Source of the DNA: Odoribacter sp. Z80
GTDB lineage: Bacteria > Bacteroidota > Bacteroidia > Bacteroidales > Marinifilaceae
Direction of reading: 5' to 3'
Assembly (NCBI RefSeq): GCF_009935865.1
Contig: NZ_QWEL01000003.1
Coordinates: 281,485 to 345,484 of the forward strand
DNA: 64,000 bases
Shown: one piece after another, positions 26,001 through 34,449 of the stretch
How the letters are laid out: each line of letters begins with the position of its first letter
How positions within the stretch are numbered: the stretch's first letter is position 1
The notes under the pieces: generated by a model
The model's database searches: none
The model's input: only the letters and a program-made list of their open reading frames with translations
Told to the model about the DNA's origin: nothing
Translations under genes and position numbers: made by a program

Positions 26001-29000
26001 CCCCTTCACTTTCAAAAGCAAATTCCGGCGTCCGGACGTTTCTCCGGGAAAATATTGTGAAGTCAACGTATTCGCATCCTTTAGCTCTCCGGCACTTCCG
26101 TTCAAGGCCCACTGGATGCTTTGATAATCGGATACCGACACAATGTCGGATGAAAACCGTAAACTGTCTCCCTGGCACATTTCTGCCTGCAAACTACCTG
26201 AAATGGAAGGAAGCTGTTGTACAGTGACACACATTTCGTTCGATAATATCTTATCCTTACAAGGCAACTGAGGTGTAATTTCTGCCACTATGCGGATTTT
26301 TCCGTCCACGACATCTTCCGTTTTATAGTGATAGGTAACTTCAGACTCTGCAGCAGTCACTTGAAAAACACGTCCATTTGCCTTCCAGGCAATAGATTGC
26401 ATTTGTGAAGACTTGGCAAAACCAAAGGTAAGCTCTCCATTCTCACACATCAAAGTGTCCCGCAATACCAAAACAGGTTTTTCCAGAATATCGAATTCCT
26501 TAGTAATGGTTTCGACAGGTAAACACCCATGCGGAGGGGTAATCAGCATAGACAGGGCAGCTTTCCCTGTTCCGGTAGCCGTAAATTTCGGTTTTTTCAA
26601 ATCCGACTGGTCCACCGTACCTCCTTGTGCCAGCCACGAAAAACTCTTACATCGCGAATCCAACGTAACTTGCTCCACCTCAAACTCACCCCCTTCACAT
26701 ACAGTCGAGGGAACCTCAAAACTCCCGTTCATCGGGGTCAGCTTCGTAATATAAATCGTATCTCCGATATCCTCCCATTTCTTACAAGTACCAAAGTCGG
26801 GAGTTACAATTAACCTGGCCTCAGTCACCCCCTCCTGTAAAGTAAATTCCGGGAAATCACCGCTCAATCCGATACTCCGGTTCGCCACCATATTCAACAT
26901 AGTACAATTGGCCTCACTGAAATTTTCTCCGGCAATCCAATCCCGTTTATACACATACTTCTGTTCGTCCACACAAAGGGTATCATGTGATATTTCATGT
27001 CCCCGTCCATCTTGTAAATGGAAACGGGGTTTCCGGTATAAATGCACCGTACCGGCAGCAGATGTCCGATATTCCGCCGAAACACCATCATAAAGTGTAA
27101 ACACTTTGGAAACATCCAGTTTCAATGTAGTTACCGGGTCTACAACTCCTGCCTGATATTGAAGCTGGCCAAAACTATTCACAAACTGACCATTTCCATC
27201 CGGCGTACTCCAACTCAAACGCAAAAAACCATCTTCCCCTTTTATCTGATAACCAGTATCTACCCTAACGCTACTCCCGTCACAAAGATCAAAGTCACTC
27301 ATACTCACTACAGGAGGCATCACACCACAGACAATCACCCGGGATTCTATTTCCGGACACCCTTTCAATCCCCGGAATTTTACGTTAAAATTAGCTGTAT
27401 AATTTTCCTCATCGTAAGGCAAGCCCAAATAAAATCTTCCACTGACAAAACTGGCATTCATCCCTCCGTCACCGGCCCAATCCCAGGTAATGTCCGCACT
27501 ATTCGCTTCACCGGCATTCGCAACTCCGCTCCGGAAAGTCCGTATATCATCTATGACCAAAGTACGGCCACTTTCCTCACCTGCTTTCAAATATAAAGTG
27601 TCCGGAAATATATTCTTAGCAGGCTTATTCACTTTCAGAAAAACAGTATCCGTCAATACCTTCCCGGTCTGGCTTAAATCATACTGATTCCATCCTTTCA
27701 CTTCTATTTTTACCGTATCTGCCTTCCAGGCATCCGTACCTGGCACATATTTCACCAGTTCTCCCACAGTCCCTGTCAGGCTACCCAAAGAGAGCCCGTT
27801 TTTATCCGGTAAAAGAGTCCACTTCAAAGTGGACGGATTAATAAATTTACCGGAGGTTTTGCCTTGGTCAGGCCCCCACAATAAATATCCGGGGTCATTG
27901 ACACATATTGTATCCGAATGCGCCCATAACTGCTCCCGGGACAAATATACCACCAAAGTATCTCTTAGCATCTCTTTGCACGCACTGGAACCAGATAACT
28001 CAAACTCCAAAAAATCTTTTTGATGGTCCCTTTCCTGCAACAGATAGGACATCTCCATATTATGCCCCAAAACCTGATTCCCCGTTTTATCCAATAAAGT
28101 CCAGGTAATCCGTTGGTCCTTAATATCTGCCGTATCAATTGTATAAGTCAGACCGTTCTTTTTCAATTCATACCGGTCATTATCCCCTCCCCGGAGGGTA
28201 TCACTTCCCCTTATTTCCAGTAAAGGTTTCCATACTTTCAAAGCCAGCGTATCGAACACCATACAATCGCCGAAGCCCGGAGTAACCCTTTTATTTTTAC
28301 CTTCATAAATCAAACGTACCGTATCTTTGCTTTCCCGGTTCAATTCCACGTCTTTCTTCACCTTCACCGACTGAGACACATCATAAATCAAGTGATAGAC
28401 ATCCACCTGTTCCTGATAAATTTTCAAATCAATATCCGGATTTGTATACCCGTTAAACGACTGAATAAAAGGAGTTGTATAATCACTGCTACCCAATGTG
28501 ACATCAGCGCATTTCTCCAGATTTTTCTGTTTCAAAACCAAGTCCGGCTTTTCAACAGGCAAGAACACCACTTTATCTTCCCGGCGACATCCTTTCGAAC
28601 TATAAGAAACCAATTGTAAGGAATCTTCCTGAACAGCACTCAAAAGCCACGAACGGTTAAAAGCATCCGGATAATCCCGGACTACAGCCTCTTCATTAAA
28701 TTTCCATTCCACATAACTGAAACCGGGATTTTCATTCTGAAATAATTGTTTCGCCTCCAAAGTCAGAAAATCTTCACAGTGCCAAACCGTATCCTTGTAA
28801 AAAGAACCGTCAGGAGGTGATACAATAGCCAGAGAATCTTTAAGTTCCTGTAAACAGGACGGATTTTTAGTATTCCAAATCTGATAATATTCACAAATTC
28901 GATTGGAAGGATGATTATACTTCACTCTGCCAACCCGGGGAATATCGCCTCCTTCCGTAGAAGCTAATATTGCATCATACCCCAGTGACACCAAAGAACC

Positions 29001-30941
29001 GTTCACTTCCACATCCCTTTGCCACAATCCCCTCACCGAGTAATGTTGAGGCATATTCCCCACCCAATAATACTCATACTCCACTCCCACACATAAAGAA
29101 TCATTCTTTTCGACGGAATCCCTCCACAGCGAAACCTGGGGAACAACATCCGTATACAATTCAAGTTCTTCGGGCAAACTCCAGCCACAGTAATTCCGGG
29201 CCCTTAAGCGGATATAATTTTTATGATCGCCCAAAGAATCAAAGGCATATTGCCGGAGCACCCCCAACTCCTGATACAAGGTATCTACACGAGATTTTTT
29301 TTCAAAATACCACCCGATAGAATCCACCTCAAACATCCGTTCATCCATATCAATTTCAGGCAGCGTATAAACATATTCCCCGCAAGACCGGAAAGGCTCC
29401 GTCTTTGTAACCCCCAATTGGGTCCAAAGAACATCTTGCGGCAAAAGCGGCACATCACCGATACTCACCGCATGGGAGTATTCAACAGGATCCCCACAAT
29501 AATTACTCCGGCTCACGGTTACCTCATAAGCCCCCAATTCATAAAGCCGGAATTGTAATCTGGTAGAATCACACCCCATCGTACTAGCCTCAAAAACACT
29601 ATAAGGATTCCCGTCTTTATAACAAATGATTTCCGGTGCATTTCTTAATTTAACCGTATCGGTTTTCCCCTCAAACGTGCGTAAAATACTAAAATCATAT
29701 GCAGGAGATGCGTCCCAGGCAAACCTAAAACTGCGATCCATTATGGTGATCACCACCCCCTCATCCGGAACTCCGCAAAACCGGTCTTCTTTACACTCAA
29801 AGGTATTTTTGCCGTTCTGATATACTTTTATCAACTGTTTTTTTTCCGTCCATCTTAAATCTTCCGTAGAAAGGAAAGTCCGTCCACAGACATTCTCCGC
29901 CACCATTTCTATCTTATAGAAACCAGGATAATTAAAAAGCATATCAACCGTATCTACCATAGATTTATCAGAAGTGACATTCACCCAATCGGTTTGATTA
30001 ACCGAGTCTTTCCGGTAATATTGTACATCAAAATTGTAGCGTTCTCTGTACATCGGTGAGCCGTCCGCATAAGCAAACTTAATATTCCTCAACGAATCAA
30101 ATTTCATCGGTTCAAATTCACTTCCGGTACATAATTCCAGATATTGAAACGGATAATCCCGAGATTCGTCTTTTAATGTATCCTTATAATGAAATATTTC
30201 ATGTAAATCGGGTTTACTGTAAACATATACCTTTCGGGCTTCTGTTGAACCTCGTTTAACAAAACGGGAATCTTCATTCTCCTTGTAGGTCATATTGACC
30301 TGAATCATGGCTCCGAAATTTCCGGTCGGCTCGTAAAATACCACATACACGGAATCCGTAATATTTTGTGTAGCCGGAAATGAACCCCACAACCGGTCTG
30401 TGACAGGGGCCATACATTGCACCTCTACCGAATATTGTGTCCCTTTGGGATTAATTTCATGATTATGGATGCGCACCAAAAAAGTGTCCGCCCCATCTTC
30501 CATACAACCGTTTCTCCCTTCAATGGTTATTGAACCGGATAGATCCCGATTGAAAATAATCCGGCACTGTTGGTAATCCGGCAACATGTCCGGATGTCCG
30601 GAAGGGTCATTTTCATAAAAATTTATCATGAGATCATACATCCCCTCGGCATACTTATGCGTGGGAAGGCTTATCGGATTCCCGTCAAACTTGAAAAACG
30701 GAGACTTCTGCTCCTCTCCGTCAACAGTCCGGTCACCCCACACCACCTGAATATAATTATATTTTGCCAGTTCTCCGGTCTTTTCGGGAATATCCGGAAC
30801 ATATTCAAAAGTATCGCGGCTACCTGAAGAATATTGATAATTGACTATCCATGTTGTATCTATGCCGGAAACAGTGTCCGCCCATCCCCTTTCCGACAAA
30901 CAAAACAAAATAGATAAACAAAAAAATATTTTTATTTTCAT
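23004..30941 (-). CDS. Giant PKD-repeat surface protein with CHU_C type IX sorting domain
   Basis: A 2645-residue exported protein. The signal peptide is ~1-21 (IKIFFCLSILFCLSERGWA). Residues ~25-1780 are a chain of beta-sandwich, Ig-like modules with many cysteines. From ~1780 to 2560 there are about nine PKD-like domains with WDF, WSFGDGS or FEWDLGDGE signatures. The last ~95 residues (GLFIPNAFAPG, YEIKVYDQSG, WDGTFKGEPLPG, YTWEANAIFIDG) are a gliding-motility-associated CHU_C domain, the type B signal for type IX secretion. The neighbouring divergent gene encodes a PorP/SprF protein, the usual outer-membrane partner. Likely an adhesin or surface filament; its ligand is unknown. Confidence 0.9.
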   Translation of the reverse strand: MKIKIFFCLSILFCLSERGWADTVSGIDTTWIVNYQYSSGSRDTFEYVPDIPEKTGELAKYNYIQVVWGDRTVDGEEQKSPFFKFDGNPISLPTHKYAEGMYDLMINFYENDPSGHPDMLPDYQQCRIIFNRDLSGSITIEGRNGCMEDGADTFLVRIHNHEINPKGTQYSVEVQCMAPVTDRLWGSFPATQNITDSVYVVFYEPTGNFGAMIQVNMTYKENEDSRFVKRGSTEARKVYVYSKPDLHEIFHYKDTLKDESRDYPFQYLELCTGSEFEPMKFDSLRNIKFAYADGSPMYRERYNFDVQYYRKDSVNQTDWVNVTSDKSMVDTVDMLFNYPGFYKIEMVAENVCGRTFLSTEDLRWTEKKQLIKVYQNGKNTFECKEDRFCGVPDEGVVITIMDRSFRFAWDASPAYDFSILRTFEGKTDTVKLRNAPEIICYKDGNPYSVFEASTMGCDSTRLQFRLYELGAYEVTVSRSNYCGDPVEYSHAVSIGDVPLLPQDVLWTQLGVTKTEPFRSCGEYVYTLPEIDMDERMFEVDSIGWYFEKKSRVDTLYQELGVLRQYAFDSLGDHKNYIRLRARNYCGWSLPEELELYTDVVPQVSLWRDSVEKNDSLCVGVEYEYYWVGNMPQHYSVRGLWQRDVEVNGSLVSLGYDAILASTEGGDIPRVGRVKYNHPSNRICEYYQIWNTKNPSCLQELKDSLAIVSPPDGSFYKDTVWHCEDFLTLEAKQLFQNENPGFSYVEWKFNEEAVVRDYPDAFNRSWLLSAVQEDSLQLVSYSSKGCRREDKVVFLPVEKPDLVLKQKNLEKCADVTLGSSDYTTPFIQSFNGYTNPDIDLKIYQEQVDVYHLIYDVSQSVKVKKDVELNRESKDTVRLIYEGKNKRVTPGFGDCMVFDTLALKVWKPLLEIRGSDTLRGGDNDRYELKKNGLTYTIDTADIKDQRITWTLLDKTGNQVLGHNMEMSYLLQERDHQKDFLEFELSGSSACKEMLRDTLVVYLSREQLWAHSDTICVNDPGYLLWGPDQGKTSGKFINPSTLKWTLLPDKNGLSLGSLTGTVGELVKYVPGTDAWKADTVKIEVKGWNQYDLSQTGKVLTDTVFLKVNKPAKNIFPDTLYLKAGEESGRTLVIDDIRTFRSGVANAGEANSADITWDWAGDGGMNASFVSGRFYLGLPYDEENYTANFNVKFRGLKGCPEIESRVIVCGVMPPVVSMSDFDLCDGSSVRVDTGYQIKGEDGFLRLSWSTPDGNGQFVNSFGQLQYQAGVVDPVTTLKLDVSKVFTLYDGVSAEYRTSAAGTVHLYRKPRFHLQDGRGHEISHDTLCVDEQKYVYKRDWIAGENFSEANCTMLNMVANRSIGLSGDFPEFTLQEGVTEARLIVTPDFGTCKKWEDIGDTIYITKLTPMNGSFEVPSTVCEGGEFEVEQVTLDSRCKSFSWLAQGGTVDQSDLKKPKFTATGTGKAALSMLITPPHGCLPVETITKEFDILEKPVLVLRDTLMCENGELTFGFAKSSQMQSIAWKANGRVFQVTAAESEVTYHYKTEDVVDGKIRIVAEITPQLPCKDKILSNEMCVTVQQLPSISGSLQAEMCQGDSLRFSSDIVSVSDYQSIQWALNGSAGELKDANTLTSQYFPGETSGRRNLLLKVKGLSVCPEISTQVEVHVLKADLPEFTIPAVSCIGEELEIRQVAEDCPSGGSAVWALDGAEVSREWSSFRKTFSEAGEHRVRLTVTLNGKCPRFLEKQMTVHSLPQTDFVSVPDSIVGDGNEVHFTNITPGTVSYGWDFHGYGTEVRDEGGVYVRRYDCKGVSSLFADVTLTVTDINGCRAAKTHTLKVVGKPRAEFEVTRFDPCSGEVELKNVSTGENLDFYWNLGNGYTSVDTVPANLVYPPDYKDSVYHITLQVTNKAGTSQFTKEVKVISLLSPRFVISPDKEGCEGKQLNKGFSNRTEGDADSYTFSWGDGTKDQVFTEFYPFPVYHSYHNPDTRVRKYAVTLTAANSCHKEIYKDSVSLLPSVISTELTLSDTRVCFGNEIVFKNQSFGFAEDVQAWWYFDSDTPLRENKEEFSHRFDVPGTYPVFLVMTDRCNSDTSDVVPVRILGDRSLAFSISEEPYCSNQEVTMKVRTDVRERFTGFEWDLGDGEVQKGMDSVRKVYRHRGTYPVTLTANALSEGNCPVTAPVLMLKVNQTPDAFIEMQGASEGCHPHVIEQFSRGGEGDEQIFWDFQNAGTSTDPVVQQVLFGEPGVYPVLLRLTSPEGCIDTAFKVITVMESPEPAFEVSAGQFCSSDGNLSIGLRNQTKSPQLFSYEWSYNDRTPFSRMENPDSLKLNNEFGEIRIELLAVHHENGCRTKAVRQVVSGHQVQPDIRVDSAVCLGVPVDLLNVSVYGEQVRWELGDGSVWEQDTFSYVYDEPGIYRLKAVVANAAGCADSLEKTVKVYPLPVADFSYEDGQFIPEELDGRLDLSTLPNVKNGSIRFKNHSFVDSYGFSNMKLESFWSFGDGSEIAGVDEPEHYFDNNGQYGVRLLVCTPYGCCDSVIDRVSVDAVKGLFIPNAFAPGAGVVENPGVALFQPKGIGLLSYEIKVYDQSGTCVWSSDKLSEGHPAEAWDGTFKGEPLPGRLYTWEANAIFIDGSVWTGENGHKKGYVILIR

Positions 30942-30982
30942 TTCCGCTGAGAATAAAGTATATACTAACCGCTAAAATGTTG

Positions 30983-30990
30983 CAAGTTTA
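30983..30990 (-). promoter_or_regulatory. Possible -7 box of the giant surface gene
   Basis: Minus-strand TAAACTTG is one mismatch from TAnnTTTG, 42 bases before the ATG. No convincing -33 element was found. The same TAAACTTGCA sequence lies upstream of panC (52423-52430). Confidence 0.35.
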
Positions 30991-31066
30991 CATGTTTTTG
31001 TGAAAAACTTGTTAATAAGTCCTATTTTTTTTCTATCATTGCGATAAATTTCAATCCATCTTTTGT

Positions 31067-32131
31067 ATGAAATCTCCTGTTAAAAATAGAATTTTATTCT
31101 ATTTTTTGATTTTCATGGCCCATCAAACAGCTATGGCTCAGGATTATACTTTTTCTCAGTTTTGGGAAAACCGCACACATTACAATCCCTCTTTCACCGG
31201 CTTAGGAGAAGGAGAACTGAATACTTTACTCACCTATCAGAAATTATGGCCAAAATTTCCCGGAAATTTTTCAACACTCTTTTTTTCAGCAGACCTGAAA
31301 ACTTACAATAACTACGGTTTCGGTCTATTTGTGATTTCCGGTGACGAAGGAGGAGGTTTCATCAAATCCACGGGAGCAGGCCTTTCTTATTCCTGGAGAG
31401 GTTATTTCAATAAAGAAAAGGGCATTTACTTTCAATTGGGCATCCGGGGAAGCTATCAGGATAAAAGACTGGATTTTAATCAATACATTTATTCCGGCAA
31501 TCTGCATGAAATTTACGGCAACATTTTCCCCGTGACCCGGCCGATGGAAGTCAATGAAAAACAAAACTATTGGGATTTCAGCACCGGTTTTATGGTACAT
31601 CTTCCCTGGGAACGTCATTACCGGGAATTTATGCATAACTACATCGGTTTTTCCATCCATCATTTCACCCGGCCGAAAAATAACTTTATGGAAATAAAAC
31701 AAAAAATTCCCATGAAGCTAAGTTTACAATGGGCGGGCTTTATACGTACATCCTTATATAGCCTGGACAAAAAAAGCAATCTTTACGTATGTCCCGGATT
31801 ATTATTTGAGAATCAAGGAAACAAACTAATGTCGGCATCTTCATTCAACAACTTTATAATAGGCAGCGACCTTTATACCGATCCGGTATTCGGAGGGGTC
31901 TGGTACAGCTCGCAGCTTCTGAACAGTTCAAGTGAAAATTACAAGGCCATTATTTTTAAAATAGGCCTGAAATTTACTTCTGCCAACAAAAAATTAACTT
32001 ATCGTCTGGCTTATTCCTACGACATGTCTTTGGGAAATTTAGCAAATTCAATGGAAGGATCGCACGAAATCAGCCTTAATATTATTTATAAATTCAATGC
32101 AAAATACAAATACAACATATTTTCTTTCTAA
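31067..32131 (+). CDS. PorP/SprF family type IX secretion membrane protein
   Basis: A 354-residue outer-membrane protein with a signal peptide ending HQTAMAQ. The family opening follows: DYTFSQFWENRTHYNPSFTG, then LLTYQKLWP. The remainder is beta-barrel-like with many aromatic strand ends. PorP/SprF proteins anchor CHU_C-tailed substrates at the surface. It is divergent from the giant CHU_C gene, so the two probably form one secretion/attachment unit. Confidence 0.9.
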   Translation: MKSPVKNRILFYFLIFMAHQTAMAQDYTFSQFWENRTHYNPSFTGLGEGELNTLLTYQKLWPKFPGNFSTLFFSADLKTYNNYGFGLFVISGDEGGGFIKSTGAGLSYSWRGYFNKEKGIYFQLGIRGSYQDKRLDFNQYIYSGNLHEIYGNIFPVTRPMEVNEKQNYWDFSTGFMVHLPWERHYREFMHNYIGFSIHHFTRPKNNFMEIKQKIPMKLSLQWAGFIRTSLYSLDKKSNLYVCPGLLFENQGNKLMSASSFNNFIIGSDLYTDPVFGGVWYSSQLLNSSSENYKAIIFKIGLKFTSANKKLTYRLAYSYDMSLGNLANSMEGSHEISLNIIYKFNAKYKYNIFSF

Positions 32132-32849
32132 GCAAGGCCGAAGTCTTTGTCCCCTGAACGAATTCCAGACCGATACTTTCGAAATCCGTTCTTCCCAGGC
32201 TCCGTCGCTGCCTGCTACTTATTTAAGAAAAAATGAGAACTTGTGGGGAGATTTTATCTACACCATTCTTTTTCTTATCATCTTTGCCTTTATTCGTCTA
32301 AGGGGCAAAGACCTGCTCTCCAATCTGCTTCACATCCTCATCAAAAGAAAAAAAAGTGAAATCATTCTGAATGAAGGAATTGCTTCCAACCTGATTTGCT
32401 ATATTCTTGCCTTAGCACTATCCTTTTCAGCTATTTCGATAGGCATTACCTTTATCACCTGGAATGTTTTCTTTTCTCCTTCCACTTTTTATATTTTCAC
32501 CGGATTATTTTTCTATCATTTTTTCTTGCTTCTTCTTATCCGTATATTGGGATGGACTTTTAACTCAAAAGGAACTGCCGATGAATTTATAGTGAATTTG
32601 TGGACTTACAATATCTTTCTGGGACTGTTTATCTCCCCTTTCATTATCTCCATTTTCTTTGTGCAAGCCTTTGCAGTAATCCCCTTACTCAAAATTGTTA
32701 TATTTAGTTCGTTAATATTTATAATAGTTAAAATCATCCGGGAAGTAGAAATATTATTCTCACACAGAGTTTCAATTTTGTATATGTTTTTGTACCTTTG
32801 TGGCTTTGAAATAATGCCTCTTCTTGTATTATACAAAATGGTGGCTTAA
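32097..32849 (+). CDS. DUF4271 membrane protein
   Basis: A 250-residue protein with a ~45-residue polar N-terminus followed by about five membrane helices (for example FIYTILFLIIFAFIRL, LICYILALALSFSAISIGI, FIISIFFVQAFAVIPLL). In Bacteroidetes DUF4271 proteins are regularly found just before hemD, as here. The frame overlaps porP/sprF by 35 bases; a later start is possible but there is no good ATG. Function unknown. Confidence 0.8.
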   Translation: MQNTNTTYFLSKQGRSLCPLNEFQTDTFEIRSSQAPSLPATYLRKNENLWGDFIYTILFLIIFAFIRLRGKDLLSNLLHILIKRKKSEIILNEGIASNLICYILALALSFSAISIGITFITWNVFFSPSTFYIFTGLFFYHFFLLLLIRILGWTFNSKGTADEFIVNLWTYNIFLGLFISPFIISIFFVQAFAVIPLLKIVIFSSLIFIIVKIIREVEILFSHRVSILYMFLYLCGFEIMPLLVLYKMVA

Positions 32850-32878
32850 AATGGGTATTAATTTAAAACTCTACTGCT

Positions 32879-33640
32879 TTGAAGATAAAAAAGATACTCG
32901 TATCTCAACCCCAACCGGCAACAGAAAAATCTCCTTATTCTGAATTAGCGGAAAAATATGGTGTAAAATTAGAATTTCGTCCTTTCATTAAAATAGAAGG
33001 AGTTGCAGCGAAAGAATTCAGGCAGGAACGGATCAATATCCTGGACCATACTGCTATCATTTTTACCAGCCGGACTGCTATTGATCATTTCTTTCGTATT
33101 TGCAGTGAAATGAGAATTACCGTTCCGGATACGATGAAATACTTTTGTATATCAGAAGCCACTGCTTTTTATCTTCAAAAATATATTGTATACCGGAAAA
33201 GAAAAATTTTCTACGGAGACAAAAAAATGGATGATATGACTAAAATTCTCTTGAAACATAAAACCGAGAATTTTTTAGTTCCCCTTTCCGACATTCATAA
33301 AGAAAATATTCCAGGTTTACTCGACCAACTGAACCTGAAATATACCAAGGCTATTTTATACAAAACAGTAGCCAGCGACTTGAGCGATATCAAAAACCTG
33401 AAAGAATACGATATTATAGCATTCTATACTCCTTCCGGCATTAAATCACTGTTCCAGAATTTCCCTGATTTTGTGCAGGACACAACCGTCATAGCGGCAT
33501 TCGGACCAGCAACAGCCATAGCAGTAGAAGAAGCCGGATTGAGATTGGATATAAAAGCTCCAACACCTCAATGCCCTTCAATGACTATGGCCATCGAAGA
33601 GTTTATCAAGCGTTTCAACAAAGAAAATAAAAATAAATAA
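32879..33640 (+). CDS. hemD: Uroporphyrinogen-III synthase
   Basis: HemD closes hydroxymethylbilane to uroporphyrinogen III in tetrapyrrole synthesis. This 253-residue protein has the weakly conserved two-domain fold with IIFTSRTAIDHFF near 60 and DIIAFYTPSGIKSLF plus IAAFGPATAIAVEEAGL in the C-terminal half. The start is TTG at 32879; no in-frame ATG lies upstream. Order DUF4271-hemD-rnpA-yidD is conserved in the phylum and supports the call. Confidence 0.85.
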   Translation: MKIKKILVSQPQPATEKSPYSELAEKYGVKLEFRPFIKIEGVAAKEFRQERINILDHTAIIFTSRTAIDHFFRICSEMRITVPDTMKYFCISEATAFYLQKYIVYRKRKIFYGDKKMDDMTKILLKHKTENFLVPLSDIHKENIPGLLDQLNLKYTKAILYKTVASDLSDIKNLKEYDIIAFYTPSGIKSLFQNFPDFVQDTTVIAAFGPATAIAVEEAGLRLDIKAPTPQCPSMTMAIEEFIKRFNKENKNK

Positions 33641-33653
33641 CTTACTTTAATAT

Positions 33654-33688
33654 AAAACTCTGGAGCCAGATCCTGACTTCAGAGTTTT
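33654..33688 (+). repeat. Hairpin between hemD and rnpA
   Basis: AAAACTCTG (33654-33662) pairs with CAGAGTTTT (33680-33688) with a 17-base loop, then a T-rich run. It may act as a weak terminator after hemD. Confidence 0.45.
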
Positions 33689-33702
33689 ATGTTTTTATTC
33701 TC

Positions 33703-34086
33703 ATGTATTCACTAAGCAAACCGGAACGTCTGTGTAGTAAAACACTGCTCGAAGAATTGCTGGCTTCAGAGTGTAGCTTTGTGAAATATCCTTTCCGGGT
33801 CATTTTAAAAGATTCTTCCTTCCCCGGTGAATTTCCTGCCCGCATAGCCATTAGCGTCAGCAAAAAAAAGTTCAAAAGAGCTGTAAAACGAAATTACATC
33901 AAAAGAATAACCCGCGAAGCTTACCGATTGAATAAGCCTGATTTTTACATGAGTCTGCCATCGGGAACAACCCTGGACATTTTATTTATCTACCTGGACA
34001 ACCATTTGTTCAGTTATTCTAAAATAGAAAAAGCCATGAAAAATATTCTGGAAAAGATTCCACATTATCTTCCTCAGGCGACTTAA
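33703..34086 (+). CDS. rnpA: Ribonuclease P protein component
   Basis: RnpA assists RNase P RNA in trimming tRNA 5' ends. It is 127 residues with the RNA-binding signature [20 protein letters not shown] (RNR motif) in the middle and [19 protein letters not shown] before it. yidD follows 4 bases after the stop, the classic rnpA-yidD coupling. Confidence 0.95.
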   Translation: MYSLSKPERLCSKTLLEELLASECSFVKYPFRVILKDSSFPGEFPARIAISVSKKKFKRAVKRNYIKRITREAYRLNKPDFYMSLPSGTTLDILFIYLDNHLFSYSKIEKAMKNILEKIPHYLPQAT

Positions 34087-34090
34087 CCAT

Positions 34091-34327
34091 ATGATGATGT
34101 ATTATTTAAAACGCCTTTTGAGCTTTATTTTTCTGGGCCTTATTAAATTTTATCAACACAGTATTTCTCCTTTAAAACCTCCGACCTGCAGGTACACTCC
34201 CACTTGCTCCCACTATGCAGTAGAAGCCATTCAAAAATACGGACCGTTAAAAGGTTTATGGCTGGCCGTTAAACGGCTTTTACGCTGTCATCCCTGGGGA
34301 GGACATGGTTATGACCCGGTTCCTTAA
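34091..34327 (+). CDS. yidD: Membrane protein insertion efficiency factor YidD
   Basis: A 78-residue peripheral membrane protein that aids YidC-dependent insertion. It has an amphipathic N-terminal helix ([18 protein letters not shown]), the family core [21 protein letters not shown] with its cysteines, and [13 protein letters not shown] at the end. Three consecutive Met codons (34091-34099) leave the exact start open. Confidence 0.95.
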   Translation: MMMYYLKRLLSFIFLGLIKFYQHSISPLKPPTCRYTPTCSHYAVEAIQKYGPLKGLWLAVKRLLRCHPWGGHGYDPVP

Positions 34328-34449
34328 AAAGATTCAATGCCTCTTAAGGTTTTACTAAATCTATCAAACCGTTTCCAAATCTCAATTATAAATTGTAATT
34401 TCGTTAATCAAAATATTAAAACGTATAGAAACCAGTAATGTAAAAATAA

